Source of the DNA: Neoechinorhynchus agilis
Lineage: Eukaryota > Acanthocephala
Assembly: GCA_051530055.1 (NCBI GenBank)
Contig: CM121341.1
Span: 15,934,001-15,998,000, forward strand
DNA length: 64,000 nucleotides
Direction of reading: 5' to 3'
Shown: piece by piece, positions 42,961 through 55,069 of the stretch
Position numbering within the stretch: the first letter of the stretch is position 1
Layout: each line of letters starts with the position of its first letter
Program-made: the position numbers and the translations under genes
Notes under the pieces: generated by a model
Told to the model about the DNA's origin: nothing
Databases searched by the model: none
The model's input: only the letters and a program-made list of their open reading frames with translations

Positions 42961-44656
42961 AAATGGATTACTCGTTCAAATATCCGATAAAAGTTCTACG
43001 ACATCTTAAAGGCTGGTTTGAACAGAATGCCCTGATTTCAGTTGATGGTAATTTGTTTTGGCTTAAGTATTGCGTCTCTAATCGATATGTTGTACCGAGT
43101 TGGGTTCAAAAGCGATTACTTTTTCAGCAGGCAGTTTGCGATTGCACTGGCGATGAACTACATGTTCCGAAAATTATTTTAAGTTCTAATGGTGATCTCA
43201 TGAAGATCTATGAAATGGACAGTAAGAGTAAGCTGATCGTATATATCCTCGAGTATATACCTGAATCTGAGAGACCTTAATTAGGTCGTCGAGAGTGGTA
43301 AAATGCAAATTTCTATTCTTGGACGCATTACAGCTTTGCTTCACTCCAGGACCGCAGGAAATGAGCTTTTCATAAAACAAGACGATACGTGTGAAGTTGG
43401 AGTCTTGATTTATTTCTTGAACGTGAAGGGAAAGTCCATTTTATTTATAAAGCTAAATAAGGGCGCATTAATGGAATCCGTTTTGGTTCCCGGTTTATAT
43501 TCTCGCAACAACTAACTGATCGAGGGTATCTTAAAACATACAAATGTAGTTCTTGAAAAAATTATATTTTACTAGCATCGTACAAACAGATTTGCCTGCT
43601 ATGATTGCGCTAAGTCTTACAAGTGCTCAATCAATCTGTAAATTTGACTTTTTGTGGGTTTGCTACAAACAAAAAGCGCGTCGAGTTTCATAACACAATG
43701 AAACCGAATTTAAACTGTTGGGAATCTTATGCCTGACAATTCTGGTACTTTTTTAAGTGTCGTAAAACTACCTTCCATGGATGATACCTGTTTCAGTGTC
43801 AAAGGGTTCAAAATCCATAATCGCCAATGACACAACCAGTGGGAACGAAATGATGCTGAAGGGAGGATACTTACCGATAAGTCCTGCCTCTTGGGGATAT
43901 ATCTGAGGATCTAGAGGTATGTACAAACTCATAACCGTATGGTTCAGGGTTTTAAGTGGTTTTATCCACTTCCCTGGCCCAGATTGGGAGTCTAGCTGAA
44001 TGCAAATATGCTTTGTGAATTCAGCCTAAGAGCCTTAAAAAGTAGAACTTTTAGATTTATGCTACAATGAACAGTTGTTGAATTATACGGGAAAAATGCA
44101 GCTGAATCAAAGAACAGATTTTCAAAATTCGATTAAGTTCTATTGCTAATTTAAGAGCCAACAATTTTCTCCCCATCAGTATCAAGACTGTGCCAACTGC
44201 TTAAGCGCTGGCTCATAGAAACCATTGATTCTGACATCGACGAAACCATTTCATGTGTAATAAATTTGGTCCAAGACGAGGATCGCCGAGATCTTCTTAT
44301 CTCATGTCTTTCTCAAATGAGAATAGCTTGTAAAATGCACTACCCATGGATGCGGCGTCAATGGTGTCACGCGGATGTTCATGATCAAAATGTCCTAATT
44401 TCTAAAGACGACCGCTTGTCGCTGATTGATTTTGGAGATGCTGTGTTCACTTATGTTGTAGTGGATGCTGCGTTCTTATTGTTCCGATCAACTTGTTTTA
44501 CTCATCTAAACGTGAATGCTTTCTTTGAAACCGTCAAGCAATATAATGAAGGATTCAGGTTGAATCGAACGAAAGGCCCTGTATGCGTTCATAATCGGAC
44601 TTGGAGCACTGTCCATATCTGACGCGTATGAATCACTAGTCCATGACCCGAATCGA
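42961..44656 (+). pseudogene. hydroxylysine-kinase-like phosphotransferase (HYKK/AGPHD1 family), probably broken
   Basis: The family phosphorylates small amino alcohols such as 5-hydroxylysine with a kinase-like fold. The N-lobe reads LKGWFEQNALISVDGNLFWL, QKRLLFQQAVCD, VPKIILSSNGDLMKIYE and VYILEYIPE (to about 43275). Then comes QISILGRITALLHSRTA (43303), followed by a gap of about 800 bp with PLE-like repeat sequence near 43900. The C-lobe (from about 44192) has the catalytic loop WCHADVHDQNVLI and metal-binding LSLIDFGDAVFTYVV. After NEGFR the frame shifts by one base and goes on as ERKALYAFIIGLGALSISDA, to a stop at about 44666. The frameshift and the poorly resolved joins suggest a pseudogene; an unusual intron remains possible. 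Confidence 0.65.
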
Positions 44657-44666
44657 GCTGTGGAAT

Positions 44667-45299
44667 GAAATATTTATATTGACCGATGCTTCGAAGCACT
44701 CCGATTTTTCGTAAGCGATTCGCATTGTTTGGAATATTTTTCAATATTTTAGAATTTCATATAAAAAACAAACACTTTTCTCCAAATAAATTGTTCTTTT
44801 GTGAATGGGTGAAAACGAATTTGAACCGCGCAAGTGTTTTTGCCGTCAGGGCAAAGATCGGGCTCCGGTTTGGTTCACAAATATGCGACTATTCCTTAAC
44901 TCATTTAGAGTTGCGAAATTTAAAGCTGAACAAATCTCGGCAGTTTTCGTTTTGAAATGAAAATTCCTCGCAATCGTGTTTAAACTCTTATTGGCAGAAT
45001 TCCTTTCACGCGTTTATTTGTGCTCTTGATTTTGCAATATCAGCTTGTCCTGCTTCCGACGACAATTTTCGGATTGCGGAGTGCCCATTGCAAAGCAAAT
45101 CAATTGTTTTATCCTTTTCAACCTTCAAGTGCGAATATAGCATTTAAACAACCTGAAGAAGTCCGGCGAGACGGAGGAAATATTGAGAACAATAAATCAA
45201 TATCTATTTTTCTCATCACCAAAGAACACACAAACTTCTCATTATCGATCAATGGAACATAATCACAATAAACTATAGTGTTCAGGCACGTCTACTATC
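44667..45299. other. intergenic
   Basis: Two small frames (44686-44955 and 45020-45262) have no recognisable domain. Confidence 0.3.
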
Positions 45300-46194
45300 T
45301 CGAACATCTACTCTCCTTCAGCGTCTACTCTATCGCTCAACAAATCTATGAACAGTGAAAGGGACTCGGCTAAGTATTCTACTCTTATTTATGTTGCACT
45401 AAAGGAATGCTATGAACGAGTTACTGATACGACCCGTCCAATCGTAGCTGATCCATACAAAGTCTCAACTCTAAACTCGTTTCTATCATCGCTAATCACT
45501 TATCCCAACTCAAATTTTCGAATCTCTGCTGGACTTCTCTCTTTGGAATAATCAATCCTTCTATATCGGCAACTTGTAGCGATTCCTCCTTTAATCCATC
45601 ACCCGCGACGAGCAATGCAATATCAACCTCCCTCATTTCCGCCCCGGTTTCCGGTAATCCGAAATTCCCTTCCCCAACGTAATCTACTCCAATACTCGTA
45701 GCCTCCTTCCTAAACTAAATGAAATTTCACTTATTTCATCTATCTCAAAAGCCAATGAAGTCATCTTAACAGAAACGTGGCTTAGCCCCTTCAACGGCGG
45801 TTAAGCCTTCTTTCCCGGGTACTCTTCCTTCCATACATACCGCGAGGACTCTCCAGAAGGGGGCCTCAATTTACGTACGGCAATCGCTACCATGCTCTTT
45901 AGGCTCTCTACAAAACCCAGATTTAGAAAACATCGCAGTCGTCCTCCTGCCTCTCGTCCTGAGTCCTCTTCACGTCAAGTTGATTCCATGATGGAGCTCA
46001 TAAACTCCACAAATTCACATCATTTCTTAATTGCAGGGAACTTCAATAAACTATTTCCTCTTCTACCCTTCTCCGAGTTGCGTCAACTAATTGACTTCCA
46101 CACTCGTCTCGACGCTCACGTCGACAGTGTTCACGAATATCGACACCTACTCATCCGCTTCTAAACTCACTCCCCCGCGAACTCTGACCACTCT

Positions 46195-47760
46195 TCAGCC
46201 ATTCACATTGTCAATTCTGACAACATCCGTCCATAAAAGTTTGCTTGGTATCTTGTCCGGAGTGCTTCTGACTAATTTTTCCAGATGTGGCGATCGCATG
46301 ATGATTTCATTAAACGCTAAACGGAGCGAGTTGATGACGTCATGCTTTATGGATCGGAATCTAAGTCCTTCTTTTGATAGTAGCAGGAACATTGCACCGT
46401 TGTTAAGGAAGTGTGGTAGCCTTAAAGGTGGTTTGAGCCTTGTCTGCCAGTGCGATTCGATATCGTTGATTGATGTCATGCTCGAATCTGTTGCTCCCTC
46501 TATCCTCCCTAGGATTGATGGTACGGCGTAATCGTTTAACAAGTTAACTGACTGTGTAAATGAAAGTCCTTTGTTTTCGACACGTTTAATGGTTTCGTCA
46601 ATCTCTTGCCGGAACTCCTCGGTTCCATGTGTAGCCCATGTTTCTCCTCCAAGGTAGCGGAGCCTCTCATCGTCTGTTATTGAATCGATCGGATACCCTT
46701 CCAAATTGACAATCGGCATCAGCTAAGTTGACGGCGCATGGTAGTAGACAAGGGGATTTTTTTGAGCCGTTAAGCAACTCCACTGCCAGTCTCGACGTAT
46801 TGGGAAAATATAATGCCCGATTGCGGCTACTTCTTAGCTTTCGATTTTGAAAGCGATTCAACTCTCTGTTGATTTTTTACCGAGATGACGAACGATTCTG
46901 CAACATGCTCTCGATTTCACTCGCAATCTTTCCCCACCAGGTGGGCAGCACGTCATAAGATCGACTCCGTAGAAGTTCGCGGATGCTTCGATAACGAAGC
47001 GCGCCGATGGGACTTTTCCGACATTTAGGTCCGCAAGAATGTCCTCCTGGGATAAATTAGCATCAGGAACGATCGATGTGAGTTCAATGTAATACTCGCG
47101 ATCAGCGTCAATTTCGTACATGATATCTCTTGAAACCTTCCTCCACTTTGCGCGATTTTTGAAAATAAAGAAGGACATTGCGCCTAGTGCCATACCTGGT
47201 GACTCGGATTTTAATTATGCGGAAGCCTCTAATTTTCGCCTGCGAGATCGTTCTTTTTCGAGAAACTTCATTTATCTAGGGCGCATGGAGGGCACAGACA
47301 GTGTACATTTTATCAATTCGGCCGCTTCTTTCGGCGTAAAGTTGCAGCCAGGTTCTTTGAGAAATTCCGACACTCGGACGACTCGTGATAACCTTGCTTC
47401 AAGGTTTTCTGTCGTGTCCTCTATCAAATCGACCGACTCCTGGAGTAAAAGTGTAATTCGGTTCTTCGGGACATTCGTCAAAATTGGCGACTTGATGCTC
47501 TTCACCTAACTGACTTTCGGTCGAGGAAAGATATTTTCATCATAGGTAACTACGGGTGCCTACCTCGAGGTACGACCTCCAGTGCGACTCGCGATAGTGA
47601 GATCGCTAAAATCATTGGAGGGCATTGCCAAGGTAGGGCCATCGTGGTTTATCGCTGAGCTCTGGAGCTTTCCTGGCTGATGATTATTATTACGAGGAAT
47701 CGACTTAGCGCACTGCGTAAAGTGACTAATAGCGCTTAGCATTGTATTAGACACCTGAAC
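46195..47760 (-). mobile_element. R2-like LINE fragment nested in the CR1-type LINE
   Basis: Minus-strand frames 47505-47272, 47193-46858 and 46719-46195 form one degenerate protein. The most telling part is DDERLRYLGGETWATHG followed by QSVNLLNDYAVPSILGRIEG. This is the post-palm YLG box and thumb pattern of R2-like retrotransposons. Upstream parts (RAKWRKVSRDIMYEIDAD, LSQEDILADLNVGKVPSA) are uncharacterised. The host LINE reads on at both sides, so this is an insertion. Exact ends were not determined. Confidence 0.5.
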
Positions 47761-49114
47761 TGTACACTACATGAGCGTCCCTAAGTTCGACAATATCCAA
47801 GAAATTCATTGGAATATGCAACCGTGACGCCTTCAAAATCACGCATCTATGGCCCATCGCAATAAATCACCAGACTTTCCCCGTTTAAAAAATCACTAAC
47901 TCACAGAATACTTGTTGCCCGCAAAAACTTCCTTTCCTCCAAGTCATAGATTTCATCAATCCGAACCTCTGCCCTGACTCAAATTACAATCATTGCTCCA
48001 CACCAGACTCCACAAAACTTTCACTCCCACAACCGACACTTCTGTCAACTCTCAGATACTTCCCTTAGTTTCGCCATATGAGGTCTTGAAACATCTCAAG
48101 AAATTACTACGAAATTCGTCCTCTCATTCCGAAATTCCAAACTGGGCTCTTCGCTGCGTCATCCCCTAACTCACAGACCCTCTTACCCTCACTATAAATC
48201 GCACCTTTTTATATGACATCTATCCCTCGTGCCCGATAGCTGCTAAAGTGATCCGTCTTCCAAAAAAGGACATCCAATTTCCACCGAATCATTCCGTCCA
48301 ATATCCATTCTACCCGCTCTTTCAAAAGTCACCGAAGAATGTTTTAAATGCTTCCTTCTTCCACTTCTCACCGACAAACTATCGCCCCTCCAATTCGGCT
48401 CCCAGCTCCTTACGAAACCTCGACAATAATCCCCCCACGTCACTTACCTCATTCAACTGGATTTGTCGAAAACATTCTACTCCATGGACCATTCACTCCA
48501 TCTCAGGGCCTGTTCCGATTCAACTCGTGGCAGATTCGTGGGCTGCCTCTTATCTTCACAATCGCAAACAATACATTCACTGCCGAGCTACTTCCTCGAT
48601 CACCCTATCCCTCGCCAAAGGCGTACCTCAAGGTGCCGTATTTTCACCACCTCTTTTTAATATTTTCTTAAGCCAACTTAAGCCTCTCTCCTCTCACTCT
48701 AAATTATTCTAATATGCCGACGACCTCACCCTCATCACTCAATCACCATCCCACCTCTCCTCTCTTTAACCTCTAACGAAATCACACATAAATGATTTCT
48801 GCACTAATCACAAATTCCACCTGAATTTCTCTAAAATCTTCGAAATGATCCCCTCATTCTTCCGCTACCCCACATCCTCCCCCGAACTTCCAAGTGACAT
48901 CCGAAGAGTAACCTCCCTCAGAATTTTGGGTCTCCAATTTCAATCAAATTTGAAATGGGACTCGCACATCACTCTCTCCCTCAAGCTAAACACCTTTAAA
49001 ATTTATTTCCTCAAACGCCTCCAATATTTAGGAATCCCTTCACCCGATCTCTACAAATTTTACCTCAGCTTTATTTTATCATCCCTCAAGTACGGCTATC
49101 CCGTCTTTTGCAAC

Positions 49115-49655
49115 TAATCCATATCACAACTCCTTCTTCTCATTCATGTATTTTTCGCTCTCTGTCGAGAGGTTGCGGTTCCCTCGACAACCAATTTATC
49201 CTGTTTGATGCAATCCACCCATCGTTTCTTCGGCCTTCCTCGTCGGCGATTTCCCGTTATTTCCAGTTTCTTCGTGCTGCGTTGCTTCGCACTTCGAAAT
49301 TTTATCGTGCCAGTGCAACCTTCTTTGTAAGATCAACTCTGAACAGCTGCAATTGCCGAACAGCTCCCTGATGTCCACATTTCTTTTCTTATCCTTGAGA
49401 GTGTACCCTGCTGCCCATCTCAGCATCCTCATCTCGTTGGTTTCTAATCTTCTGAGGTCGTTTTGCTTGATCGTCCAAGTTTCTGCGCCATATAACATGG
49501 CTGTTCGCACCACGGTCTCGAACACCATCCCTTTCAGTTTCAGTGAGATCCTTTTGTCGCATAGTACACTAGACATCTTCCTCCAGTTGTGCCACCCGCT
49601 TTGTATACGAGCAGTTATTTCGGGTTCGAGGGAATTTGTCATATTTACCTCGAGC
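49115..49655 (-). mobile_element. RTE/L1-type LINE C-terminal fragment nested in the CR1-type LINE
   Basis: A 161-codon minus-strand frame has the C-terminal signature AMLYGAETWTIKQNDLRRL, TNEMRMLRWAAGYTLKD, NVDIRELFG, familiar from many animal LINE proteins (AMLYGAETW...EMRMLRW). It is 5'-truncated and has frameshifts near the end. The CR1-type element continues on both sides. Confidence 0.7.
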
Positions 49656-50050
49656 AACTCTGTCGCCTTGAAATGTTTCACGGAGAAGAGCCTCTAGAAT
49701 TTGCACAGTTGATTTTCCCCCCTCACTGAATGCCTTGATACTATTTTCATCAAACAATCAAAATGCTTCTCAACCCTACCACCACAATTTTTTCCATGTG
49801 CCGCCCATTTTCACATGAGCAAAACACTCGCAATACTAATTCATTTCATCCTCCGTCGATCTCGCACCTCCCTACACCTACGGTCGTTTTGCATACTGCC
49901 CAATCTTCTCGGATAACAATAACCACCAACCCCCACCAGTAAGGAACTACGCCCTACCGGATATTTACACCCGAATGGACTTCAAAAATGAGCAACCGCG
50001 TGTTTGTGAGGACCCACAGGTACATGGGTATTGTTATTATTATAACCTTT

Positions 50051-50580
50051 TCATAAATTAGTCACTCATTTCATTTGACTGAGAATCTACATTTTTGGCA
50101 GTTTAATCACTAATTTTATTAATATCCAATACTTTAGGAATTAGTAGTTGATACATTTTCTTTACCTAAACCGACCTAAGCGTCTAGACTAAGTAGTCTA
50201 TACTATTAAAGGTAATTAAGTTGCGCCTGAGACTGAATAGAAGAAGGCAATCACCGAACTTATTTTTGGGTGTCGTAAATCAATAATAAATGCACTTTTA
50301 CCGAGGAAAGTGACAAGATCTTAAATCCATGGCTTAGTCAATATGCTAAGAAAATATGGTAATATTTTAGACTTCCCCTTAAGGTGGCACAAAAATAGTC
50401 GATTAAAGATTAAGTATATTTGGCACAGCAGCATTTTCAAAATAATTTACGCGAATAAAACATTCAAGTAGCTTTTATAAAGGCACAAGGTTGTGTCGAA
50501 ATATCGGATTCAATAAGTAAATTACTTCAGAATTTCCGCCATATAAATGCATGAACACTTTAATCTTCAAACGAAATAAT
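50051..50580. other. intergenic with PLE-tail-like repeat at 50475-50576
   Basis: Mostly AT-rich. 50482-50497 forms a GGCACAA/TTGTGTC stem followed at once by GAAATATCGG, the same tail word as the other PLE remnants. It is a probable solo PLE end. Confidence 0.5.
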
Positions 50581-51704
50581 CTATGTTGAATTATGACCAC
50601 CACGTGAGGAATACTGATGTCTCTTTAACGCTCTTGAATATTGAGCCTCAAGATATTTGTAATTCTGGATCTTTTCCTTTAATTCCAAAACAACGGACTT
50701 AAAGTGTGCACGTTCCACACAATCGGTTATTACAATCGTTGACCCTTGCTCGTCACAATATAGATCGCAAATACAAACATCTTTGATAGTTTTCCAGAAC
50801 TTCTCTTCGTCTGTCATTAGCTTAGGTTTTACTTCCTTAAGATTATAATGACAACGGAAGTCAATATTTTCACTTGAAACTCTCGTCGTTTTAGATTTTC
50901 CTTCTTTCAATGCTCTCTTCTGCTTATGCTTTGATCTTTCCGCGAGGTACACTTTCTTCTCAAAGATTTCCTTCATTTTTTGGTAACCAATAGATTCCTG
51001 AGAAGTTTCAATTGTTTTGAAATAACGATCTCGCTCAAGTTTGAGTACCCCCTTTAAATATCTGAATCTATCTGTCCACTCAATCAAATCCAGTTTCGAA
51101 ATACGTAGCGACTAGATTTTGCTTAAAAATCAAGAAAGTCAAAAAGCAAAATCGAGTCTCCTTCGTTTTCCAAATCATTCTCACTGATCCTTGCGGTGTA
51201 TTCTTCTTGAATGTTCTTAGCAAAGACCATTAATTGCTTCCACGCATTGCGTGATCCCCATATTTGTAAAATTGCGTCGTTTATACTGGGCTCTGAAATA
51301 AGATTCTGCTTTTCCAAAATCCCATCTTTGCCCCAAAGACCGGTTTCGAGGACGAAAATTCGTTCTCTAGTCTTGACGCTTCTGTATCGCTCCACCTCTT
51401 TCCTTAATATCTCAGCTAATTCGAAAGTTGCCTCAATTCGTTCGCGATTCATTGATTTTACTTCAATGTCTTGTACAAGCTCAAATCCACTTCGATTTTC
51501 TGAAAGCATTTGTTTCAAGAAATCGTCCAACATCTTGAATTCTTGGTGATTTACTAACTGCGTGCTCGCGATCTTTTCTTTCAAAGCTTCAACTGATTCA
51601 TGGGCATTTAGTTTTTGATCAGTTTGAATGGGAACTTCTCTTTTTATACCTAATAATTTAAAACGGGGCACTTTACGTCGCTTGCGAACCATTTGCGCAC
51701 CCAA
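50581..51704 (-). CDS. coiled-coil protein, unidentified (at least two exons)
   Basis: The first frame (51704-51123) starts MGAQMVRKRRKVPRFKLLGI, or at the second Met, and is rich in charged helices (NRERIEATFELAEILRKEVE). The second (51087-50581, extended upstream to SLRISKLDLIEWTDRF at about 51112) continues with FRYLKGVLKLERDRYF and LAERSKHKQKRALKEGKSK, and ends YSSRGGHNST. A junction is expected between about 51185 and 51112, but the visible donor (GTGAGAATG) and acceptor do not keep the frame. No family recognised. It lies next to PRC1 on the same strand. Confidence 0.5.
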
Positions 51705-51879
51705 TAGAGGTAGTTATCGGTTGGTGGCTTCCAGAATGCTGTTTCCATGGGTACCGTTTTTCTTTTTGAATGCCGATGAAATATACTAGGATAAACTTTT
51801 CCAAAGGCTAATGAAGCAGCACTCAGCCCTGACCTCACTATTGATACAAATATTTAATTCGCCACTGTTACCGCCACTG

Positions 51880-52065
51880 AGGATCGCAAAAAGACAAAAT
51901 ACAGGAACTTCGGTCGAAATCATTATTTCGTGCCCTTTGACGTCGAGACACTCGGGTACTCTGGTACTGCGGCGCAGGACCTGGTCAAGCAATTGTCCAA
52001 GATACTCAGAAGAATAACTGATGATCCGAGGGTACCAAAACATAAGTCTGGCTGTGTTGCGGGAG
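51880..52065 (+). mobile_element. REL-LINE C-terminal fragment (group B)
   Basis: Encodes FVPFDVETLGYSGT with a frame change, QDLVKQLSKILRRITDDPR and SLAVLRENAAPV-like sequence. This corresponds to 16910-17040 of the head-to-head copy. Short 3' piece between two host genes. Confidence 0.7.
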
Positions 52066-52303
52066 AATGCTGCACCTGTCCTTTCGACTATTACAACAGG
52101 ATGGCAATCAAAAAGAAAATTATGACGATGTGTGTGCTGAATAAAACCGAATTCGTAAAAGCAATCATGATACTTTTGCGGAGTATCTTTAAAAATGATG
52201 CAACGAACATAATTAAATTTGGTCGATTTGACCTACCGTTTAATAACAAACAATCGAAGACAATTTTTTGTACAAGCACATAAAGCTCAGTTTCGTATCA
52301 ACT

Positions 52304-53995
52304 TCATTTTTCGTCCTTCAAAGCACCTCTTGTGGTACAGAGTTTCAGTTTTTTAACAGTCACATTGCGATGGATCGAACGACGAAGAATTTTTCTGGCA
52401 GCGATTGCACACTTTGTTCGAGGCGATGGCACGGGGGAACGAAATGCACCAGAGTCGCGGATTGCAGCAAGAAGACGACTGGGAGCTTTCATTGGTTTGA
52501 ATCGTTGACGTGATCGTGATGTCTCGATGCTCGTCTCGAGAACTATGCAAGGTTTCCGTTCAAGAATAGGCCTGCGGAACGGAGTGCTCGATAAAGGAAC
52601 TCGAAGAGGAGCTGCAGGCGTTTTACTCGTGCTTCGTCCTGTTCGACTAGCTGTGACTCTTTTGCTTACATTCTTTTGATCAATCACAGCTTTCGGCTCG
52701 GTTTCAACTTTTTGATTCAATTGATCATACAGATCTGCAAATCCCATGCCAAAATATTGAAAAGGGCAGTCTTCATCGATTTCATAGATTTTTATGAGTT
52801 CTTTTGCACTACATTCCAATTTAGGAAGTTGAAGCTGGAACCTTTTACGCTCTTTGGCTTCTTGCGCCATACTGTATCCACGAAGATGAAACCGACTCGG
52901 ATCGGCTGATTTCAGCTTAAATTTGGCAAAATCGTTCATCATTTCTACCCATTGGGAAATAGTTTCATACATTTCGCGATAACGGTCATATCGAAGTTTC
53001 ATCGCGTTGAGTTCACGTTCATGTTGTTCAAGAACGTCTTCTGTATATATACCCTCAAAGAAGGATGGTAAATTCGAACGTCGTTCATCTTGTGAACAAA
53101 AACAAGAGTCCCAAAATGCACTAACTTTTTGTCTCAAATTCTCAATTACCCCGGGCAAACGTGCTTTCTTCTTTTCCTCGCATTCCATAAGTTCATTCTC
53201 AAGTTTCCGAATTATCGATGGCCGCCCAAGAGGTCCAGCTGGTCGTTCATATTTGCGTTCCATTAAAGCATTCAAATGTGATATCCGTTCGATCAAAGAT
53301 TTGGCCTTTAACTCATTTTCTTCGATGACATGAATCTTTTCTCCGATAAGCAATCTCATTTCGTCTAATGATCTCAAAGAAAGGCTGTTGGTTCTTGTAA
53401 TGAATTGCATGCCAATCGAAGGGTCTTCAAGCTCCATACGCAATCGAAAAATTTCATCCGTATATTGACTAAGTGTTTGCTCCCTTTCCCGTTTGAGCTG
53501 AAAGAGGTGACTTACATGCTCTTGAACCGCTTGTATCTGATCATGACGAGGACAATCAGTTTGTGGACAAAGTGATTTTACATCTAATTCAGCACACAAT
53601 CGACGCTCTTCTTCTGCCACCTTCGTCAACATCTTCATGCGATCGTTGCGAATATCTTCGAGGTCTCTTAAACGAACATTAACTACTTCCAGAATACGAA
53701 GAACTGCTTGATCGTTGTCGTACGAAAATAGATTTTCTTTTAATTCCAGTGCTGTTTCCAGAAAATGAATTTTTTGTATTCCGTCCGTTACCTCATTCTC
53801 TAAATCCGATTTGTGATCCGTTTCGTCATTTACGAGTTTCTTACAAGCATCATCAATACACGAAATTGCCTTGGAGGCTCGCTGTGCAATATAAGCTTCT
53901 GAATAACCGAGTTCATCCCAAAGTTGTGATAGATCGCCAAGGCACTTGCTAACGAAGTCAATTGCCTTTTGCTTCAGAATCTCTAAATCGCTCAT
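52304..53995 (-). CDS. PRC1: PRC1/Ase1/MAP65-family microtubule bundler
   Basis: PRC1 cross-links antiparallel microtubules in the central spindle and is needed for cytokinesis. The protein is 563 residues from MSDLEILKQKAIDFVSKCLG. A splice-acceptor-like TTTCAG lies just upstream, so the in-frame Met at 54043 is probably in an intron. A long helical rod (residues 1-300) leads to the conserved spectrin-like microtubule-binding part: FWDSCFCSQDERRSNLPSFF, GIYTEDVLEQHERELNAM, then the family's LPKLECSAKELIKIYE. A basic, Ser/Thr-rich tail follows (KRVTASRTGRSTSKTPAAPL, SSTPFRRPILERK). Such tails carry CDK sites and nuclear signals in the family, and TP/SP pairs are present. It is a single exon as read and is undamaged. 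Confidence 0.92.
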   Translation of the reverse strand: MSDLEILKQKAIDFVSKCLGDLSQLWDELGYSEAYIAQRASKAISCIDDACKKLVNDETDHKSDLENEVTDGIQKIHFLETALELKENLFSYDNDQAVLRILEVVNVRLRDLEDIRNDRMKMLTKVAEEERRLCAELDVKSLCPQTDCPRHDQIQAVQEHVSHLFQLKREREQTLSQYTDEIFRLRMELEDPSIGMQFITRTNSLSLRSLDEMRLLIGEKIHVIEENELKAKSLIERISHLNALMERKYERPAGPLGRPSIIRKLENELMECEEKKKARLPGVIENLRQKVSAFWDSCFCSQDERRSNLPSFFEGIYTEDVLEQHERELNAMKLRYDRYREMYETISQWVEMMNDFAKFKLKSADPSRFHLRGYSMAQEAKERKRFQLQLPKLECSAKELIKIYEIDEDCPFQYFGMGFADLYDQLNQKVETEPKAVIDQKNVSKRVTASRTGRSTSKTPAAPLRVPLSSTPFRRPILERKPCIVLETSIETSRSRQRFKPMKAPSRLLAAIRDSGAFRSPVPSPRTKCAIAARKILRRSIHRNVTVKKLKLCTTRGALKDEK

Positions 53996-54043
53996 CTGAG
54001 AGTTTATCTGAAAGGAAAAATCAAATCTTCGTTTCCATGTCAA

Positions 54044-55069
54044 AAGTATGAAAATATAGGAAAGATTTCATCGATAAATCCAAAATTTGACGATTGCAAA
54101 ACTTTAGAACAACGATTTTATAGTTAATGCCTGTAACAAAACGTCAAATCTTAAACGTCGCCAAAGCTTAAACGAAAAAGTCGACTTAATACCTTCAAAA
54201 TGATACGATAACAACGTAATTGTTTTTAACGCCACCGAAAATTTACTTGAAGGTCACCATGGACCCAGCAGAGTCAATCGAACCTGGAACATTCCTATTT
54301 TCACGTTCGAATACGGAAGTAACTTAGTTTGGCGCTGATTTAAAGAATTTGGAAGGTCTAAAGCTCGATTTCCAAATAACGCGTTTGGTTGTGTCAGAAA
54401 GGGCATCCGATCTTAAATCCCAAATGTCCCATTAAAAGTCCTCTAGTAATGGAGGCGTTTTCCCAGCCCGTATGAAAATGAATACTTTATCCTAGGATTA
54501 ATAGTGGAAATAAATGGTTTTTTTGAAAAGTTCATTAAAACGATTACGACCGTGAATATGCCAATATGAAATGGTTATATTTTTTCTAACTTCTATAATG
54601 CATCTCAATGATTAAAGTATACAGCCATTTTCAAAATGTTATAAGACGCAACTTGGAATTATCCTCATTTCACACCGCAGTCTCAGAACGAAAGCTTAAA
54701 GATTATTTAATACCCTTGATCAAAATGCAATCTTCACGGTTGTTTGAAATCTGAAAAATACATTATATTAGTTTTATTGAGGATTGCATTCGGGTGGTTG
54801 GATATGTTGTTGTTTAGGCCGCTTGTCGACACGCGGGAGAGATCATGAAAGACGAATGTAAATTCCGACTGATTGTATCGGCCATTATCAATTCAATTGC
54901 TTCACATATTTAAAAACTTACAAGCAATTGAATTGATAATGATTGATTCAATCGGTTAAAATATATTCAAATGTCGATATGGGAGTTACCGTGGAATGTG
55001 AATGGAATTATTGTTTTGGTCTACACCCGCTAAATGATTATTTATTAAAAACGTTTCGAACCTTGTGAC
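54044..55069. other. intergenic upstream of PRC1
   Basis: About 1 kb, AT-rich, presumably including the PRC1 5' leader. No other gene seen. Confidence 0.35.

Larger units (their letters stand above)
45300..50050 (+). mobile_element. CR1/Jockey-type LINE, degenerate, with two nested insertions
   Basis: Plus-strand order fits an APE-endonuclease LINE. Endonuclease pieces (TETWLSPFNGG-like near 45775, FFPGYSSFHTYREDS near 45820, HHFLIAGNFNK near 46020) run to about 46190. After a foreign segment, reverse transcriptase resumes near 47860, with LTDPLTLTINRTFLYD near 48180, GVPQGAVFSPPLFNIFLS (48615-48668), YADDLTLITQSPSHLSSL (48715-48770) and LRILGLQFQSNLKWDSHI (48920). A second foreign segment separates YGYPVFCN (about 49115) from RRLEMFHGEE-like sequence at 49660. 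The element ends in the GAGGACCCACAGGTACATGG tail near 50010 and an ATT-rich run. Many stops and frameshifts mark it as long dead. Confidence 0.75.

Noticed and set aside
54880-54960. AT-rich near-palindromic stretch (CAATTGAATTGATAAT) suggesting a replication or attachment site
   Set aside because: Simple inverted AT words are common in this sequence; nothing else supports a site.
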